Assembly (NCBI RefSeq): GCF_019059575.1
Contig: NW_024882804.1
Span: forward strand, 124,001 to 188,000
Direction of reading: 5' to 3'
Length of the DNA: 64,000 nucleotides
Origin: Amphibalanus amphitrite
Lineage: Eukaryota; Arthropoda; Thecostraca; Balanomorpha; Balanidae
The translations under genes were made by a program, and so were the position numbers. The notes under the pieces are model-generated. The model was given only the letters and a program-made list of their open reading frames with translations, made no database searches and was not told the origin of the DNA. Below, piece by piece: positions 11,600 through 38,135 of the stretch (the first letter of the stretch is position 1; every line of letters begins with the position of its first letter).

Positions 11600-13740
11600 A
11601 CGGTAGCCTTTCACGCCACTCGACGGTCCAGTCGGACAAAACCACCATAAATTACTCCCAATGGCCGCCAGCCACGTCCCTGCCCAAGGTTTATGTGTCC
11701 GGCCGGCTGACTGGGCTGCGCGCGTCTGACCGGTCCGGCACTCGTCGAAGGTCGACTGCGGACTGTTGTTTGGTGTTGTGCAGATGCGGCGTGGTCCTCT
11801 GACCGGTAAGCGGTGCGGCCCGTCCCTCCGGCGGCAGGCGGCGCGGCGCGGCGCGGCGGTGCGAGTCGCTCCCTCACGCGGCCTTTGTCCGGCGGATCTG
11901 CGCTCTGTATGCCGGTCGTGCCGGGCCGCCGCGCCGCCGCCGGCCCCACCTCAGTTCCTGGTGGCCGGCCGGCCGACCTCGCGCGCTGGGAACGTGCCGC
12001 TCGCGCGCCGACCGCCGCCTTTTTGCTGGTCAGCCGTTTCCGCCGGTGACCTTGGAGGCCTCGGGCAACGGCAGCGCGCGCGCCGAGGGGTCACGGTCCC
12101 CTCGGCCGGGTGTCGGGTCACGGCCCCCTAGTGTGAGGAGCCAGCCTGGGTGCACTCTGACCGACCGGCGGGGTGGAGCTGGTCCGCGGCGGTCTGGGCT
12201 GGTTTGGGACTGGGCCACTGGGGACGCGCCTCCCCCGCTGGTTTTGTGTATGTTTTGGCAGAGTCTGCCGATGGCTTTGTTTGTGAGCTGCATCGCCGAG
12301 GGTTCTGTTTGCACCGCAGTGTTGTGCGGGTTCGGAGCCGGCCACCATGATGTGTTTTGGCCTCCGTCTCCGTCTGCCTCGGTCACGCACTCTGCCGCCG
12401 GCCGCTCGCTCTCAGCTCGGCTCTGTTTGTCGGCGCTGCGGCGGCGCCGTCTTCCGGCTGGTGGCGATCGAGGTCGCCCGGTGCGCGGCGCCGCCATGCA
12501 GGCCGTGCACGGTGCAGCGGCGCCGCGGACCGTTGTGCGTCCGCCGCGGAACGCTCGGCCGAGCAGCGGGCTCGGCAGCGCCGCCGCGCCGCCCGCGAGG
12601 CCCGGAGCGCTGCACCGCCACGAGTCCAGCCGCGCCCCAGGAGCCTCCGTCCCACCGCGGCTCATTGCCAGCGCCGTCCGCCCCTCACTCCCCCCCCCCC
12701 CCACAGCTCCGACTCTGGGGCTGGGCTCACAGATCCGGGCAGGCCGACCCTGGCAGCCCGACCGCAGCGCCGCGGAGCAACGGGTAATTCGGGCGACTGC
12801 ACTGGAGCCTTGAGCCGTCGCGAACGAAAACGGAGACGGGGTGTAAACAGGCAACCGTTTGGCCACTCAAGGCTGCTGTCTCTGCAGGCGAGGCATGGCC
12901 ACTCAATGCCGATGTCCAGCACTCGTGCTTTGGACTCTGGCGGTTACTGTCCCATGTGGGCCGCACTTAGCACGCACGTGCCGCGGCGCACGTCCGTGGG
13001 CGGCACGGACCGGCCCGGCCGCGTTCCCAGTACAGCCGAGGCCGTCTGGAGAGGCGGTGGTGGGGCCTGCAGGGCCAAACTGAGCTCTCTTATCGCGCTG
13101 AGCCGCCTCTTAGCTCGGTGTCGGCCGTGTGCGTAGGCACCCGTCACCCGGAGCGGGCTTCACTATCTGTCCATCACGCTGAATCGGAGCTGGGCGTTTC
13201 GATGGTCGTATCTCGCCTGGTGGGCGCGGCGTAGCCGTCCGCCGCCTGCCGGGTCTGCCGCCGCGTGAGCCCCGTTCCGGGTTAGTATCTGGGCGCGACG
13301 GGTTCCGAGCAGTGGCATGAGCGTCCTGACGGCGGGGAGCGCCGACCGGGCTCGGTTTTTGCCGGCGCCCGACGTGGCTGTGCGTGTTTTTACGCCCCAG
13401 TTGGCCGGCGGCGGCCCTGACCTTGCTGTGTCTCGCGGTGCGGGCAGCACGGCCGACTCGGTCCCTGCTGGCTCCGACGGTCGACCCCGTCACACCGACA
13501 CCGCCCAGCGGCCTGCCAAGAACCACCGTCGGTGACGGCGGCGGTGCCGGCTGCCAGAGAACGACGTTCCTCGGCACCGCGCGCGTCAGTACCGCCGCTC
13601 CAGGGTCGACCGACCGACCTGACCCCGATCTACTCCCCTCAGGGCGTGACATACTGACCCAGTCGCCCGCGGCACTGACCCCTTGCATCGCCTCCCCACA
13701 CCCGTGGGTGGTCGCTCGATCAGCCGACTGACAGGCTGTC
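11600..13740. promoter_or_regulatory. Large CpG-rich island, possible promoter region
   Basis: About 2 kb of very GC- and CpG-rich sequence, the largest island upstream of the FEM1 exons. Long frames on both strands are low-complexity Ala/Pro/Arg translations and are best treated as GC artefacts. A search for the expected FEM1 first exon (a short ankyrin start ending in phase 0 at a GT) found no convincing candidate. It may hold the promoter or 5' untranslated exon of the gene at 17151. Confidence 0.35.
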
Positions 13741-16700
13741 TGCTAGTGGGAGGTAACGAGGTGCCGCGCTCTGGTGGAGCCCGGTCGACGGGCTGGTCCA
13801 CATTAGGCCACCCTGAACTCTGTGGTAGGACTGTGGCAGGCATTGACTGCCTGTAATTACTGCCAATTCGCTCACTGTCACCCAGCCAAGATCCGTCACC
13901 CCGGCACAAATGGTCGTTGGCCCAGAAACCGCTCCAGCACAGTGCGTGAAGCGGCTTGGTAATTGGCGGCGTCTCGCCGTACCCAGTCGCCGGCGGTGAC
14001 CCACTTGCTCCGTGTCGCGACTCGCGACTCGCCCTCCGCTGTCGGCGACGGGCCGCTCTCCACCCTGGCCTCGCTTCTCCCGCCGCTCCTCTCCAACCGT
14101 CGCGCTCGGCCGCTGACGCCCGGTGACGCCCGATGACGCAGGATGACGCGCTACTGCGTGACGCTGGCGGATGTCGCTCGTCTGCCGTGCGCTCTGCACC
14201 CCTCGCCTGCCGGGGTCGGCGAGTGCAGAGACCGCTACTTCCACCCTATCGCCGCAATTGACGAGCGGCGGTAGTCAGCGGCGGCTCGTGTGGGTGCTGA
14301 CGAACTGCCACGTCCCAGACCGTAGACCACCGGCACTGACGGTGTGGCCGCCGGCCGAACACTGCAGGGTTGCGGGCTCACAACTGAGCACATCAGTCTC
14401 CGGGTCACTTCACCCGGACGGCCTGGCAGGCAGACAGATGGAGACAGATGTGCAGAGCCATTTGATGCGCTGAATGTATTCATGGTCAGTGGTCAAAGAG
14501 TGCTGCTATTTTGGACGCTTTATGCAATGTTCATGACGTTTGGTTGTGAACTGACATTTACAAATTATTGATGTCTGTGCATGATTGCACCGGGAAATGG
14601 AAATGCGATGCACTGTGTTGCAGAAAATTCGTTGGTTGCTAGAAGTTTCAGCCCTTCTTTTCGCGATAGATTCCGTATAGCGACGACCTACTGAACTAAA
14701 GAAAGACATGCTGAAATATGGAGCTGTCACAAGAGAATGCTGCTGCAAGAGTGAAGCAGCTGCGTGGGAAGGCTGCGCGTGGGTACTGGATGGATGAGCA
14801 GAATATCCTTCCGCATAAACATGAGGAAGAGAACCGGCCCACTTCCCGTTGCGCTGTACGCTCTCAAATGCGTCTGATGACCTGGAAATTCGACTGTCGT
14901 CAGAAGATACCGGAAGTGCGCGGTCGCCGATATATCGCTGTCTATGATCGCCTTTGTTTTCACGGATGACCCACCGGAGATGCTGCGAGAGGACACGCGT
15001 GGGACGAACTCTGAACGTTAGACGAGCGGTTCCAGTCTGCACGGGTAACTACAACACGAGTCGGAGCTGGCCGGGGACAGTACCGCTATATGACGCGCGT
15101 GATCTTCTCAAAGGGTGCGTGTCACATACCAGGTCACATTGGCTGACCCGGCTGGGATGGCCCGTCTGACTGATGTGAGGGCTGGTCGAGCTGTGTTGTG
15201 ACCGACTCCGGTGCAAACACAGAGCCAACCTCCTATGGCGATGATGGTCCGATCACCTGTGTAGTGAAAATAGCCGAAGAGGCTGCAAACACGGCACTCT
15301 GGTGACACGGTTGCAGCTCACTGAGGATCCCTGAACTATACCCCTCGTGACGTGACACCCGTGACGGGCACGGGACACGGCCGGTCACTTCATTCCACCG
15401 TCATCGGCCTGGGGCGCCGCTCGGTGACGGCACGACGTAGCGAGGCATTTATCGACTGGCGCTTCGGCGGAAGCGGCGCCGTCGGCGGCCGTGACCCGCG
15501 CCGCCCCCTGACCTTTTCCGGACGCCGCCGAGAGCTCGTTAGGCGCCGGCACGGAGGTGGGAAGGGAGGGAGTACCTGCTGGCGTGGTCGGCTGCCCCCA
15601 ATCGCTGTTTGATAGAGGGGAAGACGTCGCCGAGAGGCGCGGAACTGAAGGGTGCGGCCTTTGTGATGACGGCTGTCTGGTGACTGGTGTTTGCTAATTA
15701 AGGTTAATTTATATTGGACCCTGCATTGTATAAACAAACGCTGGGAGCTGCCAAGGCTCACATTGTCTTTCACTCGTCGTTTCCATATTTGGATGGTGGT
15801 TTCTCTGCATCTTTTCTCGCTTTTCAAGTTGGTAATTTATTGAAAGCCTGTACAGTGTCGCCAAAAATGGCACGGAATAATGCTACAGATATGATCTACA
15901 CCACAATAGCAATATTGAAAACTGGTAACGTCGCACACTTTGCGTCTCCGGCCGGTCCAGCGGGTGCGTTAATCTTTGATTTGGGACTCACACGCTGTCA
16001 CTTGTCAGCTGGTAGTCACTGGGAATATGGCGCCGCTCGTGTACTGTGCAGTACGGCTTTGTGCCAGCGACCGTCACCGTTTGACAGGGTCGACCTGTCG
16101 CCGGTGGCCGGTGCGTGGGTGACGGTAGCGGGCGCCGGGTCCGCTAAACGACAGCTCTGATCGGGTGAAACCTGCAGCTCTGACGTTATCGTGCTGACGA
16201 AAATGTGCGCACGATGTCGCCATAGATACGTAAGCTGGGTTATTCCATTATCGGGCTGATATGAATTCGGATTCTCTCTGTGGAAAATGGTGCGGGCTCA
16301 AAACGAGGCTGTGGAGAAATTGGCCGTCTTTCGACTCGCATGAAAACCAGCCTGAGTCCGTTGGTTTTTGTGTGAGAACCACCTGGGTCGGGTGCGCTTA
16401 GTGGTTGGATCAGCACGAAAACCAGTTGCATAGTCAAAGTTAAGCAGGTTTGCTGATGCTCATCGGACGGATGCCACGGTTTTAGCTCGTGTAGTGTGAG
16501 GAGCTTATGTGAGCGTCCGTTTCGACTAATTCTCCAACACTGTCGCCTTATGACCGTGACGACAGGAGTCTTAAGTCAGGGTCTACTTGGCCCCAATTTA
16601 GCCTGCGTGCCTCTGAGTCTGATAATACTATGATCAGATGGCTGGAGACTAGGCGTATACTACCACTCAACCACCACTCACCAGACATAACTATCTTTGT

Positions 16701-17150
16701 AGTAAGGGTTCTTCACAATAGGTTTATCAGTACTGACCTTCAACCCGTTTATCTCTCCTTTCGCTTTGACTTCAGCTGTCAAGTTTAGTTGGACCAGAAC
16801 CCAGCGAAGTCCTTCCTCGTTTCTCTATTATTTTGCCGGCCGAGCATTCGTCTTCCGTCCAGTCTTGTTTGTGTGTGAGATTGATTGGCCCTCTCCGCCG
16901 CCCGCTGTCCTCTCTGAGCTAGCAACGTTCCCTTTGACCTCTGACCGTTGGCCACCTCTTATCTCAGCCCGCCCATCACTACCTTTGACCTCAAAGATCC
17001 CCCGATCTCTGCCCATCTCTGACTTTAGCCCGTCTCCTACCTTGCACGTGGGGGATCCTTTCCTCAGAAAGAGGAAAATATGGGAACCTTTTGCTCAAAC
17101 CTCGGACTCCTTTCAGCTACCTCTGACACCTCGCTCTGCCCCTGTTGCAG
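13741..17150. other. Non-coding sequence upstream of the first visible FEM1 exon
   Basis: Alternating GC-rich (13900-14450, 15350-15650) and AT-rich stretches. Near 14110-14160 a short run of TGACGC-type units is seen. Bases 16760-17150 are pyrimidine-rich and end in the acceptor CCCCTGTTGCAG. It is most simply the 3' part of FEM1 intron 1. No exon is recognised. Confidence 0.4.
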
Positions 17151-31245
<14,095 letters not shown>

Positions 31246-34054
31246 CGCGCGCGCGCCGGCGACGCGGCCGGCCGGCGGTACGGCGCCGTGATACTGCCGC
31301 CCCGCGAGGGGCGCGCCTGCCGTGCCGTGGGCACACTGCCCTCCCTCCCCCCTATGCCTATGATATTGCCCCGATAGTTGCTCTGCGTGTGGCGGTGCCT
31401 GTTGCGTTGCGTTGCGTTGTGTTGTGTGTGTGCGTGTGCGTGTGCGCGCGCCGGTGGGTGGCGACACTGCGCTCTAGTCCCACGGGTATTTGCGGGCCGA
31501 GCGCGGGCGCTGCCGGCGGCCGGCCGGTCGGAGTCTCTGCTGCGGCGCGGTCTCCGCCCTCAGCGCGCCACTGCCGGGCCCGCGCGGGACCGGTGCGCCG
31601 GCTCCAGCGGTCTGTTTTATCACAGGGCATCGGTTACAGTGAGTCATTTAATTCATGTATCGGTTCAATAGTTTGCTTCTCAATTCAGTGAGCACCAGTT
31701 TCTAGTTCGCTCAGATAACTATTGCGTTTCTTTATATAGACCGGCTTTGTTTGGTGAACTTGCCGAGCAGTAGATCTTTTATTGCAAATTTCCCAAGCCG
31801 TCCGTGGTAGGTGTTGAAAAGTACTGTTAAATGTTTATTCCACTGCTGGCAGTGCGCGCTCATCCTTTCCTAGAAGTCTACATTGGCAATTTGCGAACGA
31901 CGAACGGTTGTGAGGGAACTGTTTACCCGCACTTGCATCAAATGCTTGTATACGGAAGCCGCGGCGCATGCTTGGGCGCCGTGGTCATGACATGTCTGGT
32001 AAATATATGGTCACTTCAAGCAACCCGGGGCTGTGGTTCGCCTGCAGCAACTTGGTTCAGTTTCGACCGGTTTGATCTGCCCTCCACGTTGCAAAGATTT
32101 GGCACCCCGTTTTTAATGCTACATTGGAGAACCGGAACCCTGTCCGTCGGTCACTATGAAGGAAACCCTCGGGGGGGGGGGGGGGGGGGTCACAACTGAC
32201 AGCAAGAACTGATGGCAACAGTACGGGCTCGTTACAGCAAGCACGGGGCGAACCGGAGTGGACAGTCAGCGCGGATAGTTTCCCGAGGCGCCGCTGGGAG
32301 GCGCTGCGACTGCGTGCTGGTCGGAAAGAAGCTGCAGAAGCTGGGTTGGACGGCCGATCGCGCTCGCGTACATGGCGCGCATGTAGTGGCTGTCTAGCAG
32401 TGACTGCCCTCGACTGGAGGGTGTGGGAGGCTACTGGTTACTGCCGTCTTGTGGGTTAACGATAGGGTGGCGACTGGCGGACAAAGGCAGCTGGCCCAGC
32501 ACTTCGTGACACGACAACCGTGCTGTCTCAAGCCGTGTAAATAATTGACAGGTGGGGCGAAGATGCTTCATATGTTAGTTAAGCTTTCATTGGATTGTTT
32601 CTTATACGAATAGGGCCTGGCAGTGGCACGCAGGATATACGGATGTGTGATGCATCTAATGTAGAACTTAGGGCTCCACGTTTAGTCATGTCAATCGTGT
32701 TCACCTTCCACATTTTAATGGCGTATAGCGACATTCGTGTATTTCGCTGACCATTGTAATGCTCAAGGAGTCACTAAGCTCATTTCCAGAACAATGAAAA
32801 CGAGGAATCGAAAGACGGTGCCAAGGCCGTATATCGGTGCTCCTTATGTCAACTGTCCCTCGTACTGCGAGATTTTACTCTCGTGCTATGCGGTACAGCA
32901 TACCTTCAGGCGTATACTACTAGCGCCACCTCTGGGGGAAATGGTGTACTCTAGCTTTCGAAGTCGAGGCGCTGCCCCTCGTGTCGGTCGTAAGAGTTCA
33001 CTACCTTGCTTCATGTGAGTTCCTTTCCTTCTTTTCCTACGGGGTTCGGGTTGACTGTTGAATTGTGAATGTGATATTGCATGGGCACTACACGAGGGCC
33101 TTATGGGTTGGCAAAGCACTTGCCAGCTGAGTTGATGGACATTGAACTCCCGGTAGCGTGAGCCTGCGCTCAAGTCGCTCCGGCGTTCGATAGGCATTTG
33201 CGTGACATAAACCGTTTTCACGACGGCCATCTGGTACACATTTGGTCACATCATCTGGTGCAGATTATGTGCAGATTTTGTCAAATAAGGTGCACTCGCC
33301 GGATAGCCCGTCATGAAAACGGCTATAGCAGGCGAGGAATCTCGGGCGATAGGTGCATGATAGGATGCCTGACGGGGATGATCTGCTGCTGGTAGAAGCA
33401 GCCGCAGTCAGTTGAAGTTAGTTGCGTGGGACAGTTCCCATGGGGACAGATCGTAAGCGGCATGGGTGTCGTTTTGTACAGGCTTGGTAGGACCCGAGCA
33501 CTACCAATAATTTCGGAATTTTAACATTAGTCCTAACATTAGCCCTAGCCCTGATATCCTAAAATTACCTATAAGAGCCCTACCAATAAATTTCGGAAAG
33601 TGACGTCCGTGGTAACCGGCTTTGATGGGCAAGCTTAAATTAATTTTAGGTATCTATATTTTCCCGTTGCCTAAACATGCCCGATCGGACGATAGGGCTC
33701 GGGGCCTATGCAACAAGCTCTGCTTTGTATGAGCCCCGGCTCTGTCAATCCGTCCATTCGAACATTCGTGCTAAGTAAATAGAAAACTGTTATTTGGCCC
33801 TTTGAATCTTTTGAGAACAAATAGTTAACCTTTTAAATGGGAATGGAACCTTTGATAGCAGCCTCGAGCGTTATGTTTTAGGACCTTGGCCTCGAGGGTT
33901 TCGAAAGCTTTTATTTTTATTCAATGCTCTGGATTCATTGAAGGACTCTTGTCGTGCTTTTCACGTGCGGTTTGAACTATTGTCCCGAAATGAATCAGCG
34001 TATTCGCGTCGGATTATTATTTAGGTTTGCAAACATGGCGAAGTTACGACAAAT
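31246..34054. other. FEM1 3' region and intergenic spacer
   Basis: The first 300-400 bases are likely FEM1 3' UTR and contain GTTGC then TG/CG simple repeats at about 31400-31455. No AATAAA was spotted close by. A long G run sits at about 32170-32190. Bases 33480-33600 contain short direct repeats of ACTACCAATAA and CATTAGTCCTA type. No gene is supported. Confidence 0.5.
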
Positions 34055-34612
34055 ATGCCCGCATCGGGCACAGTTCCAGAAACGTCACCACACTTATCAA
34101 AGGTAAAAAACACGGGTCAAAACGCGATCAAGCCTTTTGAAGGGACGAATTTAGCGGATAGTGCTTCAGTCAACGACCAAGACTTGAATCAAGTTCCAGA
34201 GCCATCCAGGCCGGCTTCGAGCAGGTCGACGGTGCTACACGCCATCAGCAACGACTCGCCGCTCACCGACCCTGGCTCAGCTGGAGGCCACGTTCGAAGC
34301 CAACCCGTGCGACCACACACGACGCCACAAGCGGCTGTGACATGGAGCCTGCACCAGATCCGGCCCGTGGAGCGGGGCCATTGGCCCGGCAGCGCGCCGG
34401 CGGCCCACCCGCTGCCGCCCACCAACCGGCTTCTTTACGTGCTCACGTTGTGCATGGTAGTGCTGCTGATCGTTCTCGTCTTTTCCATTGGCGTTATTAT
34501 CGTAACGCTGCCAGCTCCATACCCAGAGCATTACAGCATCGAAGGCAACGTGACTGTCAACAAAAATGAATCTCGCGCAAATGCCCGTACATATGACTTG
34601 CCCGATGTTTGA
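34055..34612 (+). CDS. Putative single-pass membrane protein (185 aa), unrecognised
   Basis: The frame runs from ATG at 34055 to TGA at 34610-34612. Residues 1-124 are hydrophilic, rich in Ser/Pro/Thr, with no cysteines. Residues about 126-151 form one strong hydrophobic segment (L-L-Y-V-L-T-L-C-M-V-V then I-V-L-V-F-S-I-G-V-I-I-V). The 34-residue tail has two N-glycosylation sites (N165-V-T, N171-E-S), suggesting a lumenal or extracellular C-terminus, hence type II. There is no N-terminal signal peptide. Composition is balanced, unlike the GC artefact frames nearby. I do not recognise a family. A pyrimidine-poor acceptor (TTATTATTTAG at 34015-34025) just upstream could mean a 5' untranslated exon elsewhere. 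No poly(A) signal is obvious. It could still be a chance frame. Confidence 0.5.
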   Translation: MPASGTVPETSPHLSKVKNTGQNAIKPFEGTNLADSASVNDQDLNQVPEPSRPASSRSTVLHAISNDSPLTDPGSAGGHVRSQPVRPHTTPQAAVTWSLHQIRPVERGHWPGSAPAAHPLPPTNRLLYVLTLCMVVLLIVLVFSIGVIIVTLPAPYPEHYSIEGNVTVNKNESRANARTYDLPDV

Positions 34613-35633
34613 TACCACTGCTGTCTAATTCAACCATCATCTTGCAAATAGTGGAATGGGTCTATTGAGCTCATTGTGCATAATATACTTTATTATATGA
34701 GCTGCATTTTTTACAACACTGCTTCACCTAATGTTATATTGCGTGAAGATCGTCCAGCAAGAGCGTTTACGTCGTATCCGAGGACATACCTAATAACGGA
34801 GAGTTGATGGGTCCACCCTACAAAATCGTCGGCTTGTTAATGATTTACATTATTTCTGGAAAGTCGCCCGTTCGTTATACTACTCAGTCGTCCGTGGCTC
34901 TCCAGTCGCAGTCGCTAGTCGCTACACACATAAGATACCGATTAGAGCCCGTCTTGTAGCGCCTGCGAGCGTATCTAACGTCTCTAAATCGCCCTCCGCT
35001 GCCGCCGACAGCGTTTTTAGGCGCCGAGTCTCGATAAAAAGGCCGGTTCCGTCGACAGAGACGCACTGTGCAGTGTGCAAGCGGTACCGGATGGCCGAGC
35101 GGGAACAGACCTGCCGCTCCGGTCCCCGAGACGTCGGATTCGGGGGTGATCGCCGCTGATGATAAACGTCTGGAACAGAGCGACTTTGAGCCGAGTGCCG
35201 ACAGGAGCTTCATGCTCTCGGTATGGCACCTCGTTAATGCCTTGTGCAGGTTCGACCGCGGAGAAAGTCGACGTAGAACGACCAAAATTAATTCCAGAGT
35301 TACTGTATGCATAAACCGTCCATTTTGACGGGCAATTTTTTGGAGGCCATAGGCCGTTGCCTGAGATAATTCTTGAAGCATAGCTCTACCCGTCCCCGAG
35401 CTATCAATCAAATTGTCGCAGGCATTTCGAAATTTGAGTTTCATGACCTCTGCCCCGGTGACCTGGTAACCTGACATTTGCGCTGAACTAAAGCTGGCCG
35501 ATTTTTTGCGATCTTTCGAACACCATTTGCAGCTTCAGGTGCAGCTTAGGCATACGTGCAACCCATGAACGCGAGTCAAAGCAATAAAAAAAAACAGACG
35601 AGGATAAAACAGATTTTGAATGCAACGACCAAT
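34613..35633. other. Non-coding spacer
   Basis: No gene, RNA or repeat recognised; open frames on the minus strand (34884-35477) show no domain. Confidence 0.4.
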
Positions 35634-37343
35634 ACCTGGGGCATTCCACGATAGATCGTACCAGGCCCGTCACCCTCATCTCTCAGATTTGAATGAAAAT
35701 TGGTACAAGGGGTAATCATAGGCTCCAAAAACACCTGCCAAAATATCAGACTTCTCAGATGAAAACTTTTTGAGTTACATTGCATAATATTTTCTTAACT
35801 TCAGATTGTAAGGGTGAGTTTGATGAGCTATAACTCAAAAAAACGAGCTAAGCAAGCAACAAACGGTTAACAGCTATGAATTAACGATGAATCAAAGATA
35901 AATACAGTATTTTTTAAAATTGGACAGAAAAGCTTTACATATTGAAAAAGTCGTAGTATCTTTTTAAATTGTCTATAATGGCCCTTGGGACCAAAATTTT
36001 TGCCATTTTTATTTCTTCAAAATAAACCTCAGGTCCTTTAAAATCGACATGCAAAAAATTAGAAAGGTGTTCTTTCTATAAGTTCCTCATTTAAATGTAT
36101 ACAAAATGGGTTTCCGGGGGGTCGGTACGACCCCAGCTCGCCGTTTCGCCTCTAATGGAGCTAGAACCTTGCGGAAAAAAACGAGCATGTGCGCCGTTAC
36201 AAGATGCATCGAATGATACCAAATTTTAAGGTCTCGGGTTCATTGGTGACCCCTGAAGTCATTTCAAGTGACCCAAAATTACGGGTCCGGTTTTTGATAA
36301 ATAACTTCGCAACAAATGGTCGCAGAGCCGCGATTTTAGCATCTTTGTGTTTGCCTAGCTCCGGCGCGTCGAATGGTATACTGTTTGTTCTGGTGAAGTC
36401 AGCTTAAGTCGCTGACCTCGGGTAAGCACACTGCCGTGTATTTGGCTCCGCGCCCCGACCGGGCGGCCCAGCCGGCAGCCAGCCCCCGGGCATCACGTGA
36501 CCGCCCCGAGTCCGCGGCAAAGCCAACCAGCGCGGCGCTGGACAAACAGCGCCGCTACAGAGATGGTTAACAGTCGGGTCAGGCCACGAAGCTGGGTGAA
36601 TGAGATCATTTTGCACATCATTCGATTCGCAAGGTCTTCCCGAGTCCATTGGTAGCCTTCCCGTCTCTCTAGCTCAATTTAATCGAGAGTTATTGACGAA
36701 AAACTCTTATGACCCTAGTGACGTACGAATGACGTCACGCAAGGTCAACAACGCAAAAGTGAGGCAAAAATGACTTCAACTGAACTTTCAGTAACCAGTG
36801 ATGTCACTAGGCAGCTTTACCACACCATTTGTAGGCTCTCTTCCAAAATCACAATTCGAGACCATTACGGTGACGCAAAATAAGTATATTTATAGAAAGA
36901 ACACCTTCCTAATTTTTTGCATACTACTTAAAAATGATCCAAAAATGTTTTTAAGCAAATAAAAATTCCCAAAAATTTGGTCCCAAAGGCATAAAAATGC
37001 AAATGAAAGGAAACTCGAGGTGTTATATACAAAAATAGTATATATTTCAAAAGTTTAAAAATGCATATGATTCCTTGTTTCAATGCAAGTTCAATGCCGT
37101 ATAGCATTTGGCATTTGGATTATCCGTCTTAGAGTTACAGCCCGCCAAACTTGGGGCTGCAACGCAAGATCCAAAACATGTTGTACACTGTAACTCAAAA
37201 ACCACTCGTCTGATAAGCCTGAAATTGTTACAGGAGGATTCAGAGCCCCTGATTACCCCATAGACCAATTATCGTTAAAATCCGAGAGATGAGGGTGTCA
37301 AATTGGAAAAAAGTGGTACGATCTATCATGGAATGCCCCACCT
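35634..37343. mobile_element. 1.7-kb element with long diverged inverted repeats
   Basis: The ends GGGGCATTCCACGATAGAT (from 35638) and its complement (ending 37339) are inverted, and similarity continues inward with gaps: CACCCTCATCTCTC, GGGGTAATCA and TTTTTGAGTTACA are matched in order on both sides. Further in, the A-rich segment with AGAAAGGTGTTCTTTCTATA near 36062-36081 has its complement near 36892-36912. ACCT on both sides (35634-35637, 37340-37343) may be a 4-bp target duplication. There is no transposase frame. The arms are much more diverged than those of the element at 1390. Confidence 0.8.
36056..36260 (+). repeat. Diverged relative of the 1390-2413 foldback arm
   Basis: GTCGGTACGACCCC, CGCCGTTTCGCC, TGGAGCTAG, GCGGAAAAAAACGAGC and TGTGCGCCGTTACAAGA occur in the same order as in the left arm at about 1540-1740. 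It sits inside the 35634-37343 element. Shared order over some 200 bp indicates common descent. Confidence 0.8.
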
Positions 37344-37629
37344 ACTACTTTCTGCTGTTTAAAGTTTAGCATGTCTAACATTTTTTGCAGGCAAAGAGCC
37401 TACAATCCTACATTTATTATGCCTAGCTGACATATCGCTGCCCGCATTTCGCTACGCCACCTCATCCTGCTATAGTTAGAGTGCACTGTGCACTTATTCC
37501 AAAAGCTTCAAGATATGCAACCCGCACTCCACAATCCTCGTTTCCCTCATGGCACCGGCCACCCACCTCGTAGGTATACCTACCGTTCACCGGGATGCCA
37601 CTGTTTGTCCTGAAGTCACTGTGAGCGCA

Positions 37630-38135
37630 CTGCCATCTAGAGCACTTCACGGATAGGCTTTTTAGGATCCGGCCCGGCCCATATCCGGCAAGTCATATCC
37701 AGATCCGCCCATTATCCGCCTTTCTTTGAATATCAGAATCCGGCCCACCCATGGCCCGTATTGCAGCCAAACTTCCAAAAAATATCCGTAATAATCCGTT
37801 TCACCAATAACTGGTTTCACCCAAAACTGGACTAACAAATTCAATCTAAGGGACCAGACAGCCATACATGTCTTGTGACAAGTGAGTGTCATAAAATGAT
37901 GCCTATTTCTTTAATCAAACCTCTGCTGCCGCTTAACACATTAGGTTAATTTTTAACTTCAATGTTGAATGTTAAAATTTTGATCCGTTTTGATCCGGGT
38001 TCAACCTTCAATTCCCAAATCTGGCCCGCCCATATCCGTTCTTTTTTAACAAATTTAGAATCCAATCCTATCCGGTCCGCGGATTTATCCGTGGATAACG
38101 GATTTATCCGGCCCATGAAGTGCTCTACTGCCATC
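37630..38135. mobile_element. hAT-like MITE, 490 bp, perfect 8-bp duplication
   Basis: The element spans 37638-38127 with terminal repeats TAGAGCACTTCA and TGAAGTGCTCTA. Exact CTGCCATC copies flank it at 37630-37637 and 38128-38135, the 8-bp duplication of hAT elements. Subterminal ATCCGGCCC motifs recur on both sides. No transposase. Confidence 0.9.

Noticed and set aside
12030-12866. Long Arg/Pro/Ala-rich frames on both strands
   Set aside because: Several overlapping frames in all phases across a CpG island, none with a domain or splice support; a composition effect.
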